Under the pieces are notes generated by a model. It was not told the DNA's origin, did not search any database, and worked only from the letters and a program-made list of their open reading frames with translations. Of a stretch of 64,000 nt of DNA, positions 1 to 10,766 are shown piece by piece. Source of the DNA: Tieghemiomyces parasiticus (Eukaryota > Kickxellomycota > Dimargaritomycetes > Dimargaritales > Dimargaritaceae); the NCBI GenBank assembly GCA_027575765.1, contig JANBPT010000084.1, forward strand, positions 16,324-80,323, given 5' to 3'. The position numbers and the translations under genes are program-made. Numbering within the stretch: the first letter of the stretch is position 1; every line of letters begins with the position of its first letter.

Positions 1-248
1 TCCTCCTTGTAAAAAGGCCGTCCTTTCTACCCCCCTCTCCCTCCCCCACTCGCACGCTCACATCCGGTACCTGCTCTGGCCTGATTGTGCACCAAAGGGG
101 TACCCTGACCGTTACACTCTTGTGCCACCTTTCCATTTAAAAGTACGAATCGCCGTCACTTGCTCAACTAGCCACAGTCGAATCTCCAAATTCCACCTTC
201 CCACCCGACGCATACCTCCTTCCATCCTTCCACTTGGCGGACCTAGTC

Positions 249-2771
249 ATGACTAACGTCACTTTCTCGGGCGACCCGGCCATCAGCCCCAACATACCGC
301 CACCCATGCGCCGTACCCGCACGGCCGTGGACACCAAGGCCACCCGCGTCATCTCCGTGACCCACTACCTGCCCTACATCTGCGCCCTACAGAAGCGGTC
401 CGAAGGGGAGGGTTCCTCTCCCGGCTCCGCCACATCCACGCCCGGCAGCGGCCCCCTCCACCCGCACGATAATGAGTCTACTCTGTCCAGCGATGTCGCC
501 GGACCCGCTGCCTCGGCAGACGCCGACCAGTACGTCTGGTCGTTCAGCCGCCGCCGCGGTCACACTGCAATGTACGCCGGCATCCGCTCCCTACAGGCCG
601 ATAACCCCGAGTCGGTGCACATTGGCAGCATCGGGCAGTACGTGGACGCCGACGGCCAGCGGCGCTACCCAGACCTGCTCCCGGAGTCCCTGCGGAACCA
701 CCTCCGCGAGGTGTTTGTCCAGGACAAGCAGTGTATCCCTGTCTTCCTCCCCAAGAAGCAGGCCTATGGCCACTACGAGGGTTACTGCAAGTCCGACCTG
801 TGGCCCCTTCTGCACTACATTCCTTGGGACAACGTGGCCGACCCGCGCAAGAACGTCAGCTACTGGAACGATTACCTGGCTGTGAACCAGGTGTACGCCC
901 AGGCCGTCCTTGACACCTACCGTGAGGGCGACATTATCTGGATCCACGACTACCATCTCCTCTTAGTCCCCCAACTGCTGCGCCAGGCCCTTCCGGGCGC
1001 CACCATCGGGTTCTTTTTGCATGCGCCCTTCCCCAGCTCGGAACTCTTCCGCGCCCTCCCGCGCCGCAAGGAGATTTTGGAGGGCCTGCTGGGCGCCAGC
1101 GAGATTGGGTTCCAAACCTACTCGTACTCGCGCCATTTCATCAGCAGCTGTACTCGTGTCTTGGGTCTCGAATCCACCCCCAAGGGTGTCGACTACCACG
1201 GCGGGTTGGTGCCTGTCGGTATCTTTCCCATCGGTATCGACGTGGAGAGCGTCCAGGCTAGCCGATCCAAGCCCGCGGTGGGCGTCAAGATGAAGCTCAT
1301 CCAGGAGATGTACGCCGGCAAGAAGATCATCATTGGCCGCGACAAGCTGGACGAGGTCACCGGTATCGTGCAAAAGTTTAAGGCCTTTGAAAAATTCCTT
1401 GAGAAGTACCCCGAATGGCGCGACCGTGTGGTGCTCATCCAGGTCACTTCACCGCCCAAGACGGAATCCCCGCGCCTCGAGTCGCGCGTGTCGGAACTGG
1501 TCACCCGCATCAACAGCACCTACGGCAGCCTTGAGTTCACCCCCATCCACCACCACAGCGCCTTCCTCGACCGCGACGAGTACTATGCCCTGCTCAACAT
1601 TGCTGCGCTGGGCCTCATTACCTCAGTGCGCGATGGCATGAACACCACCTCCCACGAATTTGTGGTGTGCCAGCAGGAGCGTCACAGTCCCCTGATCCTC
1701 AGCGAGTTCACGGGGACCGCCAGCTCGCTCAGCGCTGCCATCCTGGTCAACCCCTGGGACTACGTGGGCGTGGCCGACGCCATTCACGAGGCCCTCAGCA
1801 TGTCCGAAGAGGATAAGCTCACCAAGCACACCCAGCTCTACAACTATGTGGTCAGCCATGACGCCAAGTTCTGGGTGCGTTCCTTCCTTAACGAGATTTG
1901 CTCCAGCGAGCTGGCCGCCGAGATGTCACACGTGACCTCCGGTCTTGACGTCGATCTCACCGTGGCCCAGTACCGCCGTGCCGCCCGCCGGCTCATCTGT
2001 CTCGACTACGATGGCACCCTATCCCCCATTGTCAAGAACCCGTCTGACGCCCTGCCCCCGCCAGCTATGCTGGACGCTCTCGCCACGCTAACTGCCAACC
2101 CGGCCAACTCGATTTGGGTGGTCTCGGGCCGCGATCAGGCCTTCCTCGAACAGCACCTAGGCCACCTGCCCAAGTTGGGACTGAGCGCCGAGCATGGCTG
2201 CTTCATCAAAGCCCCTGGCGGCCAGTGGACCAACTTCACCGAGAACTTGGACCTGAGCTGGAAGGCCGACGTACTCCAGATCTTTAAATACTACGAGGAG
2301 CGCACCCCGGGCTCCCTCGTTGAGGTCAAAAAGTGCGCCGTTACCTGGCACTACCGGAATGCCGACCCCGAGTACGGCGTATTCCAGGCCAACGAGTGCC
2401 AGAACCACCTCGAGAACAACGTGGTGTCGAAGCTGCCCGTCGAGATCCTGGTGGGAAAGAAGAACCTGGAGGTGCGCCCCAAGGCCATCAACAAGGGCGA
2501 GATCGTCAAGCGCCTCTGGGCAGCTCAGGACAATTGTGGGTTCGTGTTTTGCGCGGGCGACGACAAGACCGATGAGGACATGTTCCGCGCCTTACGCAAG
2601 ATTCAGCTCAAGTTGACTGACGACCGCAAGAACGGTATCTTCAACGTCACCGTAGGGTCTAACCTCAAGAAGACCATGGCCTCTTGGCACGTACCCGAGA
2701 CGGAGGATATCGTCAACTGTCTGGTCGAGTTGGCGGCGGCGGAGAAGCAGGAGGATACGCGGATCAACTAG
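249..2771 (+). CDS. TPS2: Trehalose-6-phosphate phosphatase, Tps2 type (GT20 + HAD domains)
   Basis: This 840-residue single-exon protein dephosphorylates trehalose-6-phosphate in the last step of trehalose synthesis, as part of the cytosolic Tps complex. A GT20 synthase-like domain spans roughly residues 90-560 and includes HDYHLLL from residue 233. A HAD phosphatase domain follows: the nucleophile motif DYDGT is at D586-T590, a SGRD motif follows, and the acidic motif GDDKTDED starts at 770, so the phosphatase site looks intact. In the GT20 part the R-L-D-Y-x-K-G signature of active synthases reads KLDEVTG, with K366 and T371 in place of the UDP-glucose-binding Arg and Lys. The synthase site is therefore probably inactive, as in Tps2-type subunits. 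The start is the ATG at 249; the in-frame codon at 234 is only TTG. A pyrimidine-rich leader precedes it. The 3' end faces the BCKDH E1-alpha gene. Confidence 0.93.
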   Translation: MTNVTFSGDPAISPNIPPPMRRTRTAVDTKATRVISVTHYLPYICALQKRSEGEGSSPGSATSTPGSGPLHPHDNESTLSSDVAGPAASADADQYVWSFSRRRGHTAMYAGIRSLQADNPESVHIGSIGQYVDADGQRRYPDLLPESLRNHLREVFVQDKQCIPVFLPKKQAYGHYEGYCKSDLWPLLHYIPWDNVADPRKNVSYWNDYLAVNQVYAQAVLDTYREGDIIWIHDYHLLLVPQLLRQALPGATIGFFLHAPFPSSELFRALPRRKEILEGLLGASEIGFQTYSYSRHFISSCTRVLGLESTPKGVDYHGGLVPVGIFPIGIDVESVQASRSKPAVGVKMKLIQEMYAGKKIIIGRDKLDEVTGIVQKFKAFEKFLEKYPEWRDRVVLIQVTSPPKTESPRLESRVSELVTRINSTYGSLEFTPIHHHSAFLDRDEYYALLNIAALGLITSVRDGMNTTSHEFVVCQQERHSPLILSEFTGTASSLSAAILVNPWDYVGVADAIHEALSMSEEDKLTKHTQLYNYVVSHDAKFWVRSFLNEICSSELAAEMSHVTSGLDVDLTVAQYRRAARRLICLDYDGTLSPIVKNPSDALPPPAMLDALATLTANPANSIWVVSGRDQAFLEQHLGHLPKLGLSAEHGCFIKAPGGQWTNFTENLDLSWKADVLQIFKYYEERTPGSLVEVKKCAVTWHYRNADPEYGVFQANECQNHLENNVVSKLPVEILVGKKNLEVRPKAINKGEIVKRLWAAQDNCGFVFCAGDDKTDEDMFRALRKIQLKLTDDRKNGIFNVTVGSNLKKTMASWHVPETEDIVNCLVELAAAEKQEDTRIN

Positions 2772-2845
2772 ACAGTCCCGAGCTGAGCCGTAAACCCTTC
2801 TCTTGGGTGATGTGGCCGACACGTTAGAAGTAAGGAGATTATGTA

Positions 2846-2867
2846 CCCTCCTCCTCCTCCTCCTCCT
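2846..2867. repeat. CTC trinucleotide microsatellite
   Basis: About seven uninterrupted CTC units lie in the probable 3' UTR of TPS2, 75 bases past the stop codon. Confidence 0.85.
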
Positions 2868-3048
2868 TCCTGGGACGCTTGATACCTTGGTATTGGTCGC
2901 GGAAGTCGCTTTTATTAGGGTCTCCCGTGTCAATTGTATTTGTCCGTTTTTCTCCCATCTACTACCCCTAACCGTACTACTCTACCTTATATCGAGCTTG
3001 CTTTAGAGCCTCTGGTCCATACCCATCTCTTTCACAAGCCCTCTCCCT

Positions 3049-3065
3049 ATATATATATTTATATA
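3049..3065. repeat. TA-rich simple repeat
   Basis: Alternating TATATA with one TTT interruption lies downstream of TPS2. It could serve as an A/T-rich 3'-processing region, but no AATAAA is present nearby. Confidence 0.6.
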
Positions 3066-3506
3066 CACGTCGCCCCTCCTGTCGACACTATAAATCGGAC
3101 AGTTACATAGAGCGTATACAATAGCTCATTAATACCAACCTTTGGGTGAATTTATGGTTGATCTCGCCGGTTGGCAAAAGTAGGACGGCTAGTATGGTTC
3201 GAAGTGTGTTGATTGGAGGAGGGCTTATAACCTTGCTCATTAGGTAGGGAGGCGGTAGCACGTTAACTGACTTGTCCGGAAGGGAGGGAGGAATGAGATT
3301 GGAGTAAGCGATTTACAGTATAGTGTGTGGAGTATCGGCCCCATCAAACCCATACGATGAATCATGGATACTGGGTCTAATTAAACACCTTATAAACCCC
3401 CCCCCCAGACATTCACGTTTCTGTAGCTACACCAAATGTTTACTGGAGAAAATTAACATCATCGAAGGACCAGCTGGATCAGACTTCCCCTCTCCCTCCG
3501 ATTTAT

Positions 3507-4859
3507 CTACTCAGGCTTCGCAAAGTCGTCGACCTTGTAGTACTCGGGGTACTTCTTCAGGAGGGCCTCGACCTCACGCTTCTGAGCTTGCAGGGCAGGG
3601 GCCATTTCCGGGGCAGCGTAGACGTCGGTGAAGGCCATTTCAACGGGGGGGAAGGTGGTGCTTTCGGCCCGGCGGAAGGCAGCCATGATGGCGTCCTTGA
3701 TCTCAGCGGTAGCGGCGGCCTCGCGGGCGGCGTCCCACCAGCCGCGGTGCTCGAGCCACTTGCGCAACCGAGTGACGGGATTGTCACGCCGCTGCCATTC
3801 TTCGACCTCCTTGGCAGACCGGTAGGCCGACGAGTCGTCCGAGGTGCTGTGGTGGCTAACCCGGTAGGTCAGAGCCTCAATGAGTACGGGGCGGTTCTGT
3901 TCAACGGCCAGGGCGCGTGCCTTGCGAGTGGCATTGTAAACGGCCCAGACATCGTTACCGTCGCACCGGATAGTGTCCATACCGTAGCCAATACCGCGGC
4001 TGGCCACGCCATCCCCGCGGTACTGCTCGGCGGCCGGGGTCGAGATGGCAAACCCGTTGTTACGGCAGAAGAAGATGACGGGACACTCCAACGTGGTGGC
4101 CATGTTGAGCGCCGCGTGGAAGTCTCCCTCGCTGGCCGCCCCGTCGCCAAAGTAGCACATGACGCACCGGCCTTCGCCCTGTCGCTTGAGCGCGTAGGCC
4201 GCCCCGGCCGCCTGTGGGATCTGGGTGGCCAAGGGCGACGAGATGGTCACGAAATGCAAGTCTCGGCTGCCGTAGTGCACGGGCATTTGACGACCGTGAC
4301 TCAAGTCGCGGTGGTTACCGAAGCACTGGTCCATGATCTGGTTGAGTGTGAACCCGCGGTGTACGAGCGCCCCGGCCTCACGATACTGGCCAAACATCAC
4401 GTCGCGAGGGTTGAGGGCCGCTGCGCTGCCCACGATGGCTTCCTCGCCGTAACCAGTCAAGTAGAAGCTGATGCGGCCCTGGCGCTGAGCCTCGTAGAGC
4501 ACCTTGTCCATGCTCCGCACCGTCACCATGTCGCGGTAGATGCCTACAGCCAATTCTTCCGACACCTCGGGCTCGTGACGTGGGTCAGTCACCATCCCAT
4601 CCGTGTCCATAACCTGGTAGGTTGCCACCGGCTCCATGCCCTTGGTCAGCACCAGGTCTGGCGTGAAGTACGAGTTGGCTGCCCCGGGAAAGTTGGTCTT
4701 GCGGCGTGACGTATCGGCCTTCGCCTTGGCCGGGCTGGTCACTTGCTCAAGCTTGGTGGTTGTCTCCTTGGCCGTGGCCAACGGGCGACGGGCCAGGACT
4801 GGACGAGCGCTGAGGCTACGGGAGGCGCGGCCGTAGCGGGCCAACCGGAACAGGGTCAT
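3507..4859 (-). CDS. BCKDHA: Branched-chain 2-oxoacid dehydrogenase E1 alpha subunit, mitochondrial
   Basis: This 450-residue protein is the thiamine-diphosphate-binding alpha subunit of the E1 component that decarboxylates the 2-oxo acids of Leu, Ile and Val. The first ~35 residues are rich in Arg/Ser/Ala with no acidic residue, a typical mitochondrial presequence. The ThDP motif runs from GDGAASEGDF (238) to the NN pair (267-268). The regulatory loop HHSTSDDSSAYRS (336-348) matches the animal enzyme, with both kinase-target serines present (S338 and S348 by alignment), so control by a BCKDH kinase is likely. No intron is needed. The start is the ATG at 4859 and the stop is TAG. The opposite strand carries a 373-codon open frame (3588-4709) that is only a shadow. 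The upstream spacer toward the LPMO-like gene is 5.9 kb. Confidence 0.95.
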   Translation of the reverse strand: MTLFRLARYGRASRSLSARPVLARRPLATAKETTTKLEQVTSPAKAKADTSRRKTNFPGAANSYFTPDLVLTKGMEPVATYQVMDTDGMVTDPRHEPEVSEELAVGIYRDMVTVRSMDKVLYEAQRQGRISFYLTGYGEEAIVGSAAALNPRDVMFGQYREAGALVHRGFTLNQIMDQCFGNHRDLSHGRQMPVHYGSRDLHFVTISSPLATQIPQAAGAAYALKRQGEGRCVMCYFGDGAASEGDFHAALNMATTLECPVIFFCRNNGFAISTPAAEQYRGDGVASRGIGYGMDTIRCDGNDVWAVYNATRKARALAVEQNRPVLIEALTYRVSHHSTSDDSSAYRSAKEVEEWQRRDNPVTRLRKWLEHRGWWDAAREAAATAEIKDAIMAAFRRAESTTFPPVEMAFTDVYAAPEMAPALQAQKREVEALLKKYPEYYKVDDFAKPE

Positions 4860-7800
4860 TTGTCAAAGGCGGGCGGGGCTAGTGGATGCGTCGGGGGAGT
4901 GAGGATGAAGTGAGAGTGTAGTGGATGGGGGGGGGTTGCCAGAGCGAGATGGGCGAAAGGTTAAGGTGTCGGGCAGCGAAATGAGTGAGCGTTTAGGGAA
5001 GACAACGGATGGAGAGAGAGGCAAGTGAAACGATACGTACATGTCCCCTCCCGACGCTTCACCTCCCCCCCTCCTTGCGGTCACGCACCCTGACCTCTTC
5101 GGGGAGGGCCTGAAGAAACTGCAGTCACACCCCAAAGTTGTGGGTGACTGCCACTGGGCTGATATGCTCCCAATGAGATGGAGGGGCTGACAGATCCCAT
5201 TCCCACCCTTTGATGGGGGGTAAACCCCTCTCCTTCGTCCCACTTTCACCAACACCCATACGCCAGCACTGTGCTGCCTTAACCATTCCCCCCCCCACAC
5301 AGGAAGTTTTGCATAAGGGCATGCCCCAGCACAATTGCCACTAATATGAGAGTCGCAACGCCTATGCGACGTTAAATACCTATTCCCCACCTCCTCTTTT
5401 CATCATCAACACGGCCTTATTAATTATTATTCCTCTTTACAAGCTGCAAGTACCAATGACAAGCCGTCCGAACGGGGCCGCTAGGTCTAATCTCCCAACT
5501 TTCAGATATTGTCGACTGCTCTCCCCCCTATCGCCCATCATCCCCTGGCAGTCAGTTGATTGGTGATGGCCCTTGTCTAGATGCCACTCCCCTTCCCAGC
5601 ACGCCCATATGACCAGGCCCTACGCTACGCAGCCCCCCCCCCTCTCCCATGAAAGCTGATGATATACGTATAACAACCTATAGTGTGCAACGAAATAATG
5701 AACATGACCATCCGCTCGCCATGATTCGTCAACTGATATGGAATACCCGTGGACAGGGGGGGTTGAAGTATCCATCAAATAGGTACGGTCAATTCGTCAA
5801 GCGTACTTAATCGGCAAAAAATCCATCGTCCTTTTGCATAACCTGTCGAGGTATGTGGCATTGGTTCAGGCCATCAGAAAATATCGTAACATCGGCGAAT
5901 ACCCGCCGCCCGTCTTATACGAGTGACGTATTGGCTGCTCCACTGCGCAGTCAGGATCTATAGGGAAACTGCAGGGTGAGCCCACGGCACGTACATGTCC
6001 AGCATTGTAAATCGGGGGTGACACTGGTTCATGGAAAAAAAAAAGATCCGAGCAACAAGTGATCACTCAAGGGCGTCGACTGGTGTTCTCATCGCGGTTT
6101 CGTCAACTTCGGCTTGGCGGTCAACTCCTCAAAGGACAAGGAACGACAACATGGGTATAATTTCAGCCTCAGGTTTGGCGCGATGCGCTGTGACACCCTG
6201 CGTGACGCAGATTCAACAGCACTACCGGTCAGAATATATATAATACAATTGCAATCTGTGAGATAAAGTGGGTTTCTGGTTAGTGACACGGAATATCGCG
6301 TGGCTATATCAGCCCGTTGACCTGTGTCATCCAGCGCTATCCAGCAGACACGCTGTGATGGTCATAACTGTGCCGCATAATTCTCCATGCTGGCCTGGCC
6401 AATGATCCGGTCTCTCTGGGCCTCGCCCCTCAGGCCATGCGGAGTGGGCAGTAGTGGGTAGCAACGTCAAAACCCAATTGGCTAACTTGCTCTTGTCGGC
6501 TCGGTCGAATACCATCGTTGTTTTATATATTACTTATATGTAAAAGTACAACTCTCAATCTCCTCCGTGCAGGACACCGAGCACTACATACAGCCCACTC
6601 CCAATGTCGTGTGGCGCAAATAATTTAAGAACTGGCCTCCACCTTCTACTCGGACGGCTAGATAAACGGCAGAATTGAGAACTGACAATTAGCCGTGGAC
6701 CTTGAAGGCCAGTGCAGAAAACACTACCCTTCGCGTACCTGTACGTGTTACCTCATCATTTTATTACACTGGTTTCAGCCAAAAGCTCCGGCCAACTCCC
6801 GCCTACCTTATATGACACCATCCATAGTGTCTAAAGCCCCCTGTTGTCCGGTCAATCTTGACGATCGGCGTTGTTTCGAACCGGGGGGTAAGTAGCCAGT
6901 CAGTCCGATGGAACAGTGGCTCCATTTTCCCGAATAGGAAAGCGAAAAAATATGCCATGAGTGCACAACGTTACTCACAAGAGCAGAAAATGCAATACTA
7001 GGTGGGTGAGGTTAGCCCAGAGACGATTCTATGAAGAAATACCTTCCCTTTAACACCAACACACCACGATAGCGAAGCCCCATTCCTAATCTGGTCGATT
7101 TGCACGTAGAGTCGCAGGCGTTAGTGAACCTAAACACCCGCGGATAATCGATTTTTCCGGTTGGCGCATTGTCAACCCTATTTGGGTTAGTCCCAAGCTT
7201 CCACCTTGGCACCTCAGTCGGGCGGTTTTAGGGTTGATGTAGCGAGTGGACAGTCCGAATGCGGATATTGAAAGCATCGTGAGACTGATTGCCGTGCGAC
7301 AAACATCTGCTTCGGAGGAGCCGGCCTAAGCTCGTCATTGACTGGCTTTCGCCGCGCAATGAAGAGTCGCGAGATAGTGAAGGCCTTGATATGGATGGGC
7401 ACAACATGTCCGTTTCAGGTCAACACCAAGGTTAGGGAAGCCATGGAAGTGAATGACGATGGCTGTGTGAGTCAAGCTGTCGTGGTTTATTGGAGGTGGC
7501 TACTTCAATTTAACGCCGCCCTGAGATCCTTTGACTTGGATATTCTGTGAAGGGTATATTATATCCGCATGTGGATTACCCGTGCAGACTAAGAGCTCAG
7601 TCGGGAGTTTTCTATCGAGCCATTCGGGGAAGCGCTGAACACATCGAATAGTGCCCAACTTGCCGGCCTGCTTCTTACTATCTTAGGGCGTGGTGCCCCT
7701 GCCGCATCCGTAGGCCGTTACGTAAGGCGCTAAGGGAAGGGCGACCAGTACATGGTCACCAGGTTATACCTGGTTCCTCGGGTTTGGTCATCCACCGTGC

Positions 7801-8191
7801 TCTACGGTGGTGTGCTACGTCAAAGGCCCTTGGCGTTGACCACACGTCCACTTCGGATTACAGTATTTCTTTGGAAGGCGCGTCGAATCTCAAGCTTTTT
7901 CCCATCGGCTGCCATTTATCGACTGGGAATGATGAATTTGATAGCCCCAAGGGCCGACGTACGAGATTTCCAGTCTCCACCTTCGCCGTCCCGCTACTTA
8001 ATTGTCTTGCCATAGGCCCAGAGCCGCCCGACGGGCGATGAGCCAGCCACTTTCCGTACGACTATCCACCTTACAGAATTCAGCGCGCTGCGCCTCAGTC
8101 TGCCATAACCAAACAGAAATGTGAGGAGTGACAATAGTAGGACAGTCAGGCGATCCTGCGGGCCAAGAACATCTATCTCCGTGATTTTATC

Positions 8192-8223
8192 ACCCCCCCT
8201 CCCTCTCTCTCTCCCTCTCTCTT
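8192..8223. repeat. CT-rich microsatellite
   Basis: A C7 run is followed by CCTCTCTCTCTCCCTCTCTCTT, a simple pyrimidine repeat in an otherwise gene-free spacer. Confidence 0.8.
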
Positions 8224-8968
8224 CGACCTGAATGAGCTCCGCTACATGGAGTTTGAGCCGGTCGCGGGGTGGCCTTATAACAGTTGTACTTTCGCTTGAC
8301 CAGCATTGTAAGACCTGGACGATCTGCCAGTGTACGATAGTCGTTTAGCCAGGCTCCATACCAGGACTCGAATGCGCTGAAATGGCACCATCCAATCCTT
8401 TCCAACCCATCAAAGCGGACGAATAGAAATCGATTTACATCAACTCGGACAAGGGGCAAGCGGTCCATCAAGCCATGATGATAGGAAGGGGAGAGTTAAT
8501 GCAGCTAACGGACCGCTTGCATTTCGGTTAATAAAGGTACCATGGTAGAGCAATAGACAGTTTTAGGGCTACCAACTCTCCAGGAAAAATTGTCGGGAGT
8601 TGGGAATGATGGGTGGCTCCGTAACTCCCTCCACCCTCCTATTTGTGGACTTCAAGTCCGGGCTCCAGCGGGAGTGGCGGAACTCACCGTTCACCCGCCC
8701 ACCACTGAGCTTGCTGGGGTACAGTATAATTGCCACCACTCTGGTGCCAGGCTAAGTGCGCCAGTCTAGCAAAAGGATAAGGCATTTTATGGTACTGGAG
8801 GAAGTGAGCCGCCGACAGCAGCCTCGGCGCTGGTTCTCAAGTCTCTCGACCAAGGGAAAGTGGGGGAGGTGATGAGCATTGTATCCTGGCGAAGAGGTGC
8901 CCTAAGCTAGAGCGCAGTGTCCTTCTCTCTTAACAGCCTAGACACCAGTCGATGGTACTAGAGAATGC

Positions 8969-8978
8969 GGGGGGGGGG
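8969..8978. repeat. G10 homopolymer
   Basis: Ten consecutive G residues in the long spacer; one of many such runs in the spacers of this window. Confidence 0.85.
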
Positions 8979-10360
8979 AGTAGACGAGGCAGGAGCCTAC
9001 ACCGGGCTGTTGGTGCGGGCGGGGTTGCGGAATACTGTACCAACATATTGAAAGTGAGCCCGGGCTCTCCCCTTCCTAACTCAGCTGGCTAGTCGCAGAG
9101 AGAAGCCCAGTTCGCGAACCAGATCCCAGACTGACCGAGGTGACACCCTTCTTTGACGACTATTTATCGTTGTCATTACTGCCAGCCGACATTACCTTTA
9201 GCAGCACTCACAGGGCCTGGCGGCGGGGAATTAGGTACAGCTGACGGCGCCTGCAGGGTTGCGACGTAGGAGGAAGTCTCGGGACTCGATGGATAATCCA
9301 TTTACCGAGGAAATCTGTACTATCTGTGCGACTGGCGGCTGGAAACCCTTAGCCTACTCATCGACTTCATCGTGGTTAACGATGAGTAAGCATTATCCCG
9401 GTGACACCTGCCACCGTAGCTGTTCGGCTATAGTCGAAATGTTAATTAAAAAGATGAACACAGAGCGTATCTCCGTCAAGAAGAAAGTGGGAGAGGGGGG
9501 AAGGAGTAAAGCAGGATCGATTCTGACCGATGGGCCGAGGAAAAGTCGATCTAATCTGCACGTCGGTCCGATTGGAGTTGACAGCATCGAAGGGAGTTTT
9601 GCTAGACTACGAACCAGGCAAGTCAGGTCCTAAAGAAAGCCACCGGAAAGTAAGCGAGGACCGTAACAATTGCGGCACCAACCATATTCTACCTGATAAG
9701 CCCTAAGGGGTGGGGACGATAGTGGATGCAAATTAAGCAGACCAGAAAGCTACCCGTCAACGAAACGATAAACTATCTAGCGTTATAGATGGATCTCGAC
9801 CGAGACCACCCACCACAATTTCATGAAACTAATGGCAAGCTAGTGGAGATGGGCGAAAGAAGCAGCGACAGGGGCCATGTCGTCGGCGTTGACTTTGCCG
9901 CTAAGGGAGGCGTGTCCTATATGCTTTGCATAGGCGATAATTGGAAATCCCTCTCGCTCAACCCTCTTCTTCAGGCTCGGTCTTACTATTGCCTCCCGGT
10001 TTACCGCCACTCACTCTGCTTCTTATCCAACCCGGCCAATGGACAATCCTTTAGGCCAAGCCTCCCCCCCCCACAAGTCTATCCCCGCGCCCACTATACC
10101 CCGGCCCAAATCGGCCGACGATCCAAAGTAGTGGGGTTGCCTGGCTCGCTCCGAAGCAAACCTTCGCTCACTTGCTCAATTACCAGGCCTTAGACCCTCA
10201 CCTCCCCCTCTCTCACTCTCGTTTTCCGCCTGACCATGGCCCCTCTCCACCAGCCTTGCCCTTCTTTTACGCAGGTCCTGCCATCTGCTCAGCGTGACCC
10301 GGGTCTTCCTTACCTACCGTTTCCCCTTCTCCCTGCTGCCAGCTTCACATCTACCACTGG

Positions 10361-10369
10361 TATATAAAC
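10361..10369 (+). promoter_or_regulatory. Candidate TATA box for the LPMO-like gene
   Basis: TATATAAAC stands in a C/T-rich promoter-like stretch about 400 bases upstream of the ATG at 10767. If it is used, the mRNA would have a 5' leader of roughly 370 bases. This is inferred from the motif alone. Confidence 0.3.
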
Positions 10370-10766
10370 CGGGCCAGCCGCCATCGATTTCTGACCATCC
10401 ATACTGCCCCTTTTCCACCCCCCCCTCCTGTGCGAACCGTTGTCAGACACCACCCGGGACCATTCTTTACTCACTTTTCATTACTAAATTTACGTATCTT
10501 TCCCACATCTTTTGGTTCAACTGCTGCGCATAACCATCCCCTAATTCTACTAGGCCGACTTGATTGATTCACCGTCCACACCTATCTACCCCCGCTACCT
10601 TTCCACTTCTTGTCCCTGGCCTGGTTGTCACACCTGCAAGAATTCCCGCTCCGTTTTCTCCCCGACTGGTTCGCCTAATTATTATTAGCCCTTTATTCTG
10701 CCGTGCAGTCCCCGACTCGTTTCGACCGCTCCTCCCGCTTACCCACAGCTCGCCAAACTAATCAAT

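Larger units (their letters stand above)
2772..3506. other. Convergent 3' spacer between TPS2 and BCKDHA
   Basis: These 735 bases hold the 3' UTRs of two converging genes. I see a CTC microsatellite (2846-2867), a TA-rich run (3049-3065) and a C10 tract (3397-3406). A 102-codon open frame at 3323-3631 is low-complexity and overlaps BCKDHA antisense, so it is not called. No RNA gene is visible. Confidence 0.6.
4860..10766. other. 5.9 kb spacer between divergent BCKDHA and LPMO-like genes
   Basis: I recognise no gene here. The first ~500 bases are the BCKDHA leader/promoter and contain a G9 run (4927-4935). Further on are a CT-rich microsatellite (8192-8223), a G10 run (8969-8978) and a TATA-like site (10361-10369). 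Short open frames such as 8609-8755 (48 codons), 9259-9633 and 9789-10193 show no family motif and no clear G/C-ending codon bias. I saw no tRNA, no transposase motif and no long repeat by eye. Small spliced or non-coding genes cannot be excluded. Confidence 0.5.

Noticed and set aside
3588..4709. 373-codon open frame opposite BCKDHA
   Set aside because: It lies wholly antisense to a well-conserved gene; its composition is explained by the G/C-ending codons of the other strand, and it has no family motif.
4863..5390. 175-codon minus-strand frame upstream of BCKDHA
   Set aside because: Low-complexity leader sequence without motif, and ending directly before the BCKDHA start in the same transcript direction.
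8609..8755. 48-codon frame with protein-like content
   Set aside because: Too short and without homology or flanking splice signals to separate it from chance in a 5.9 kb spacer.
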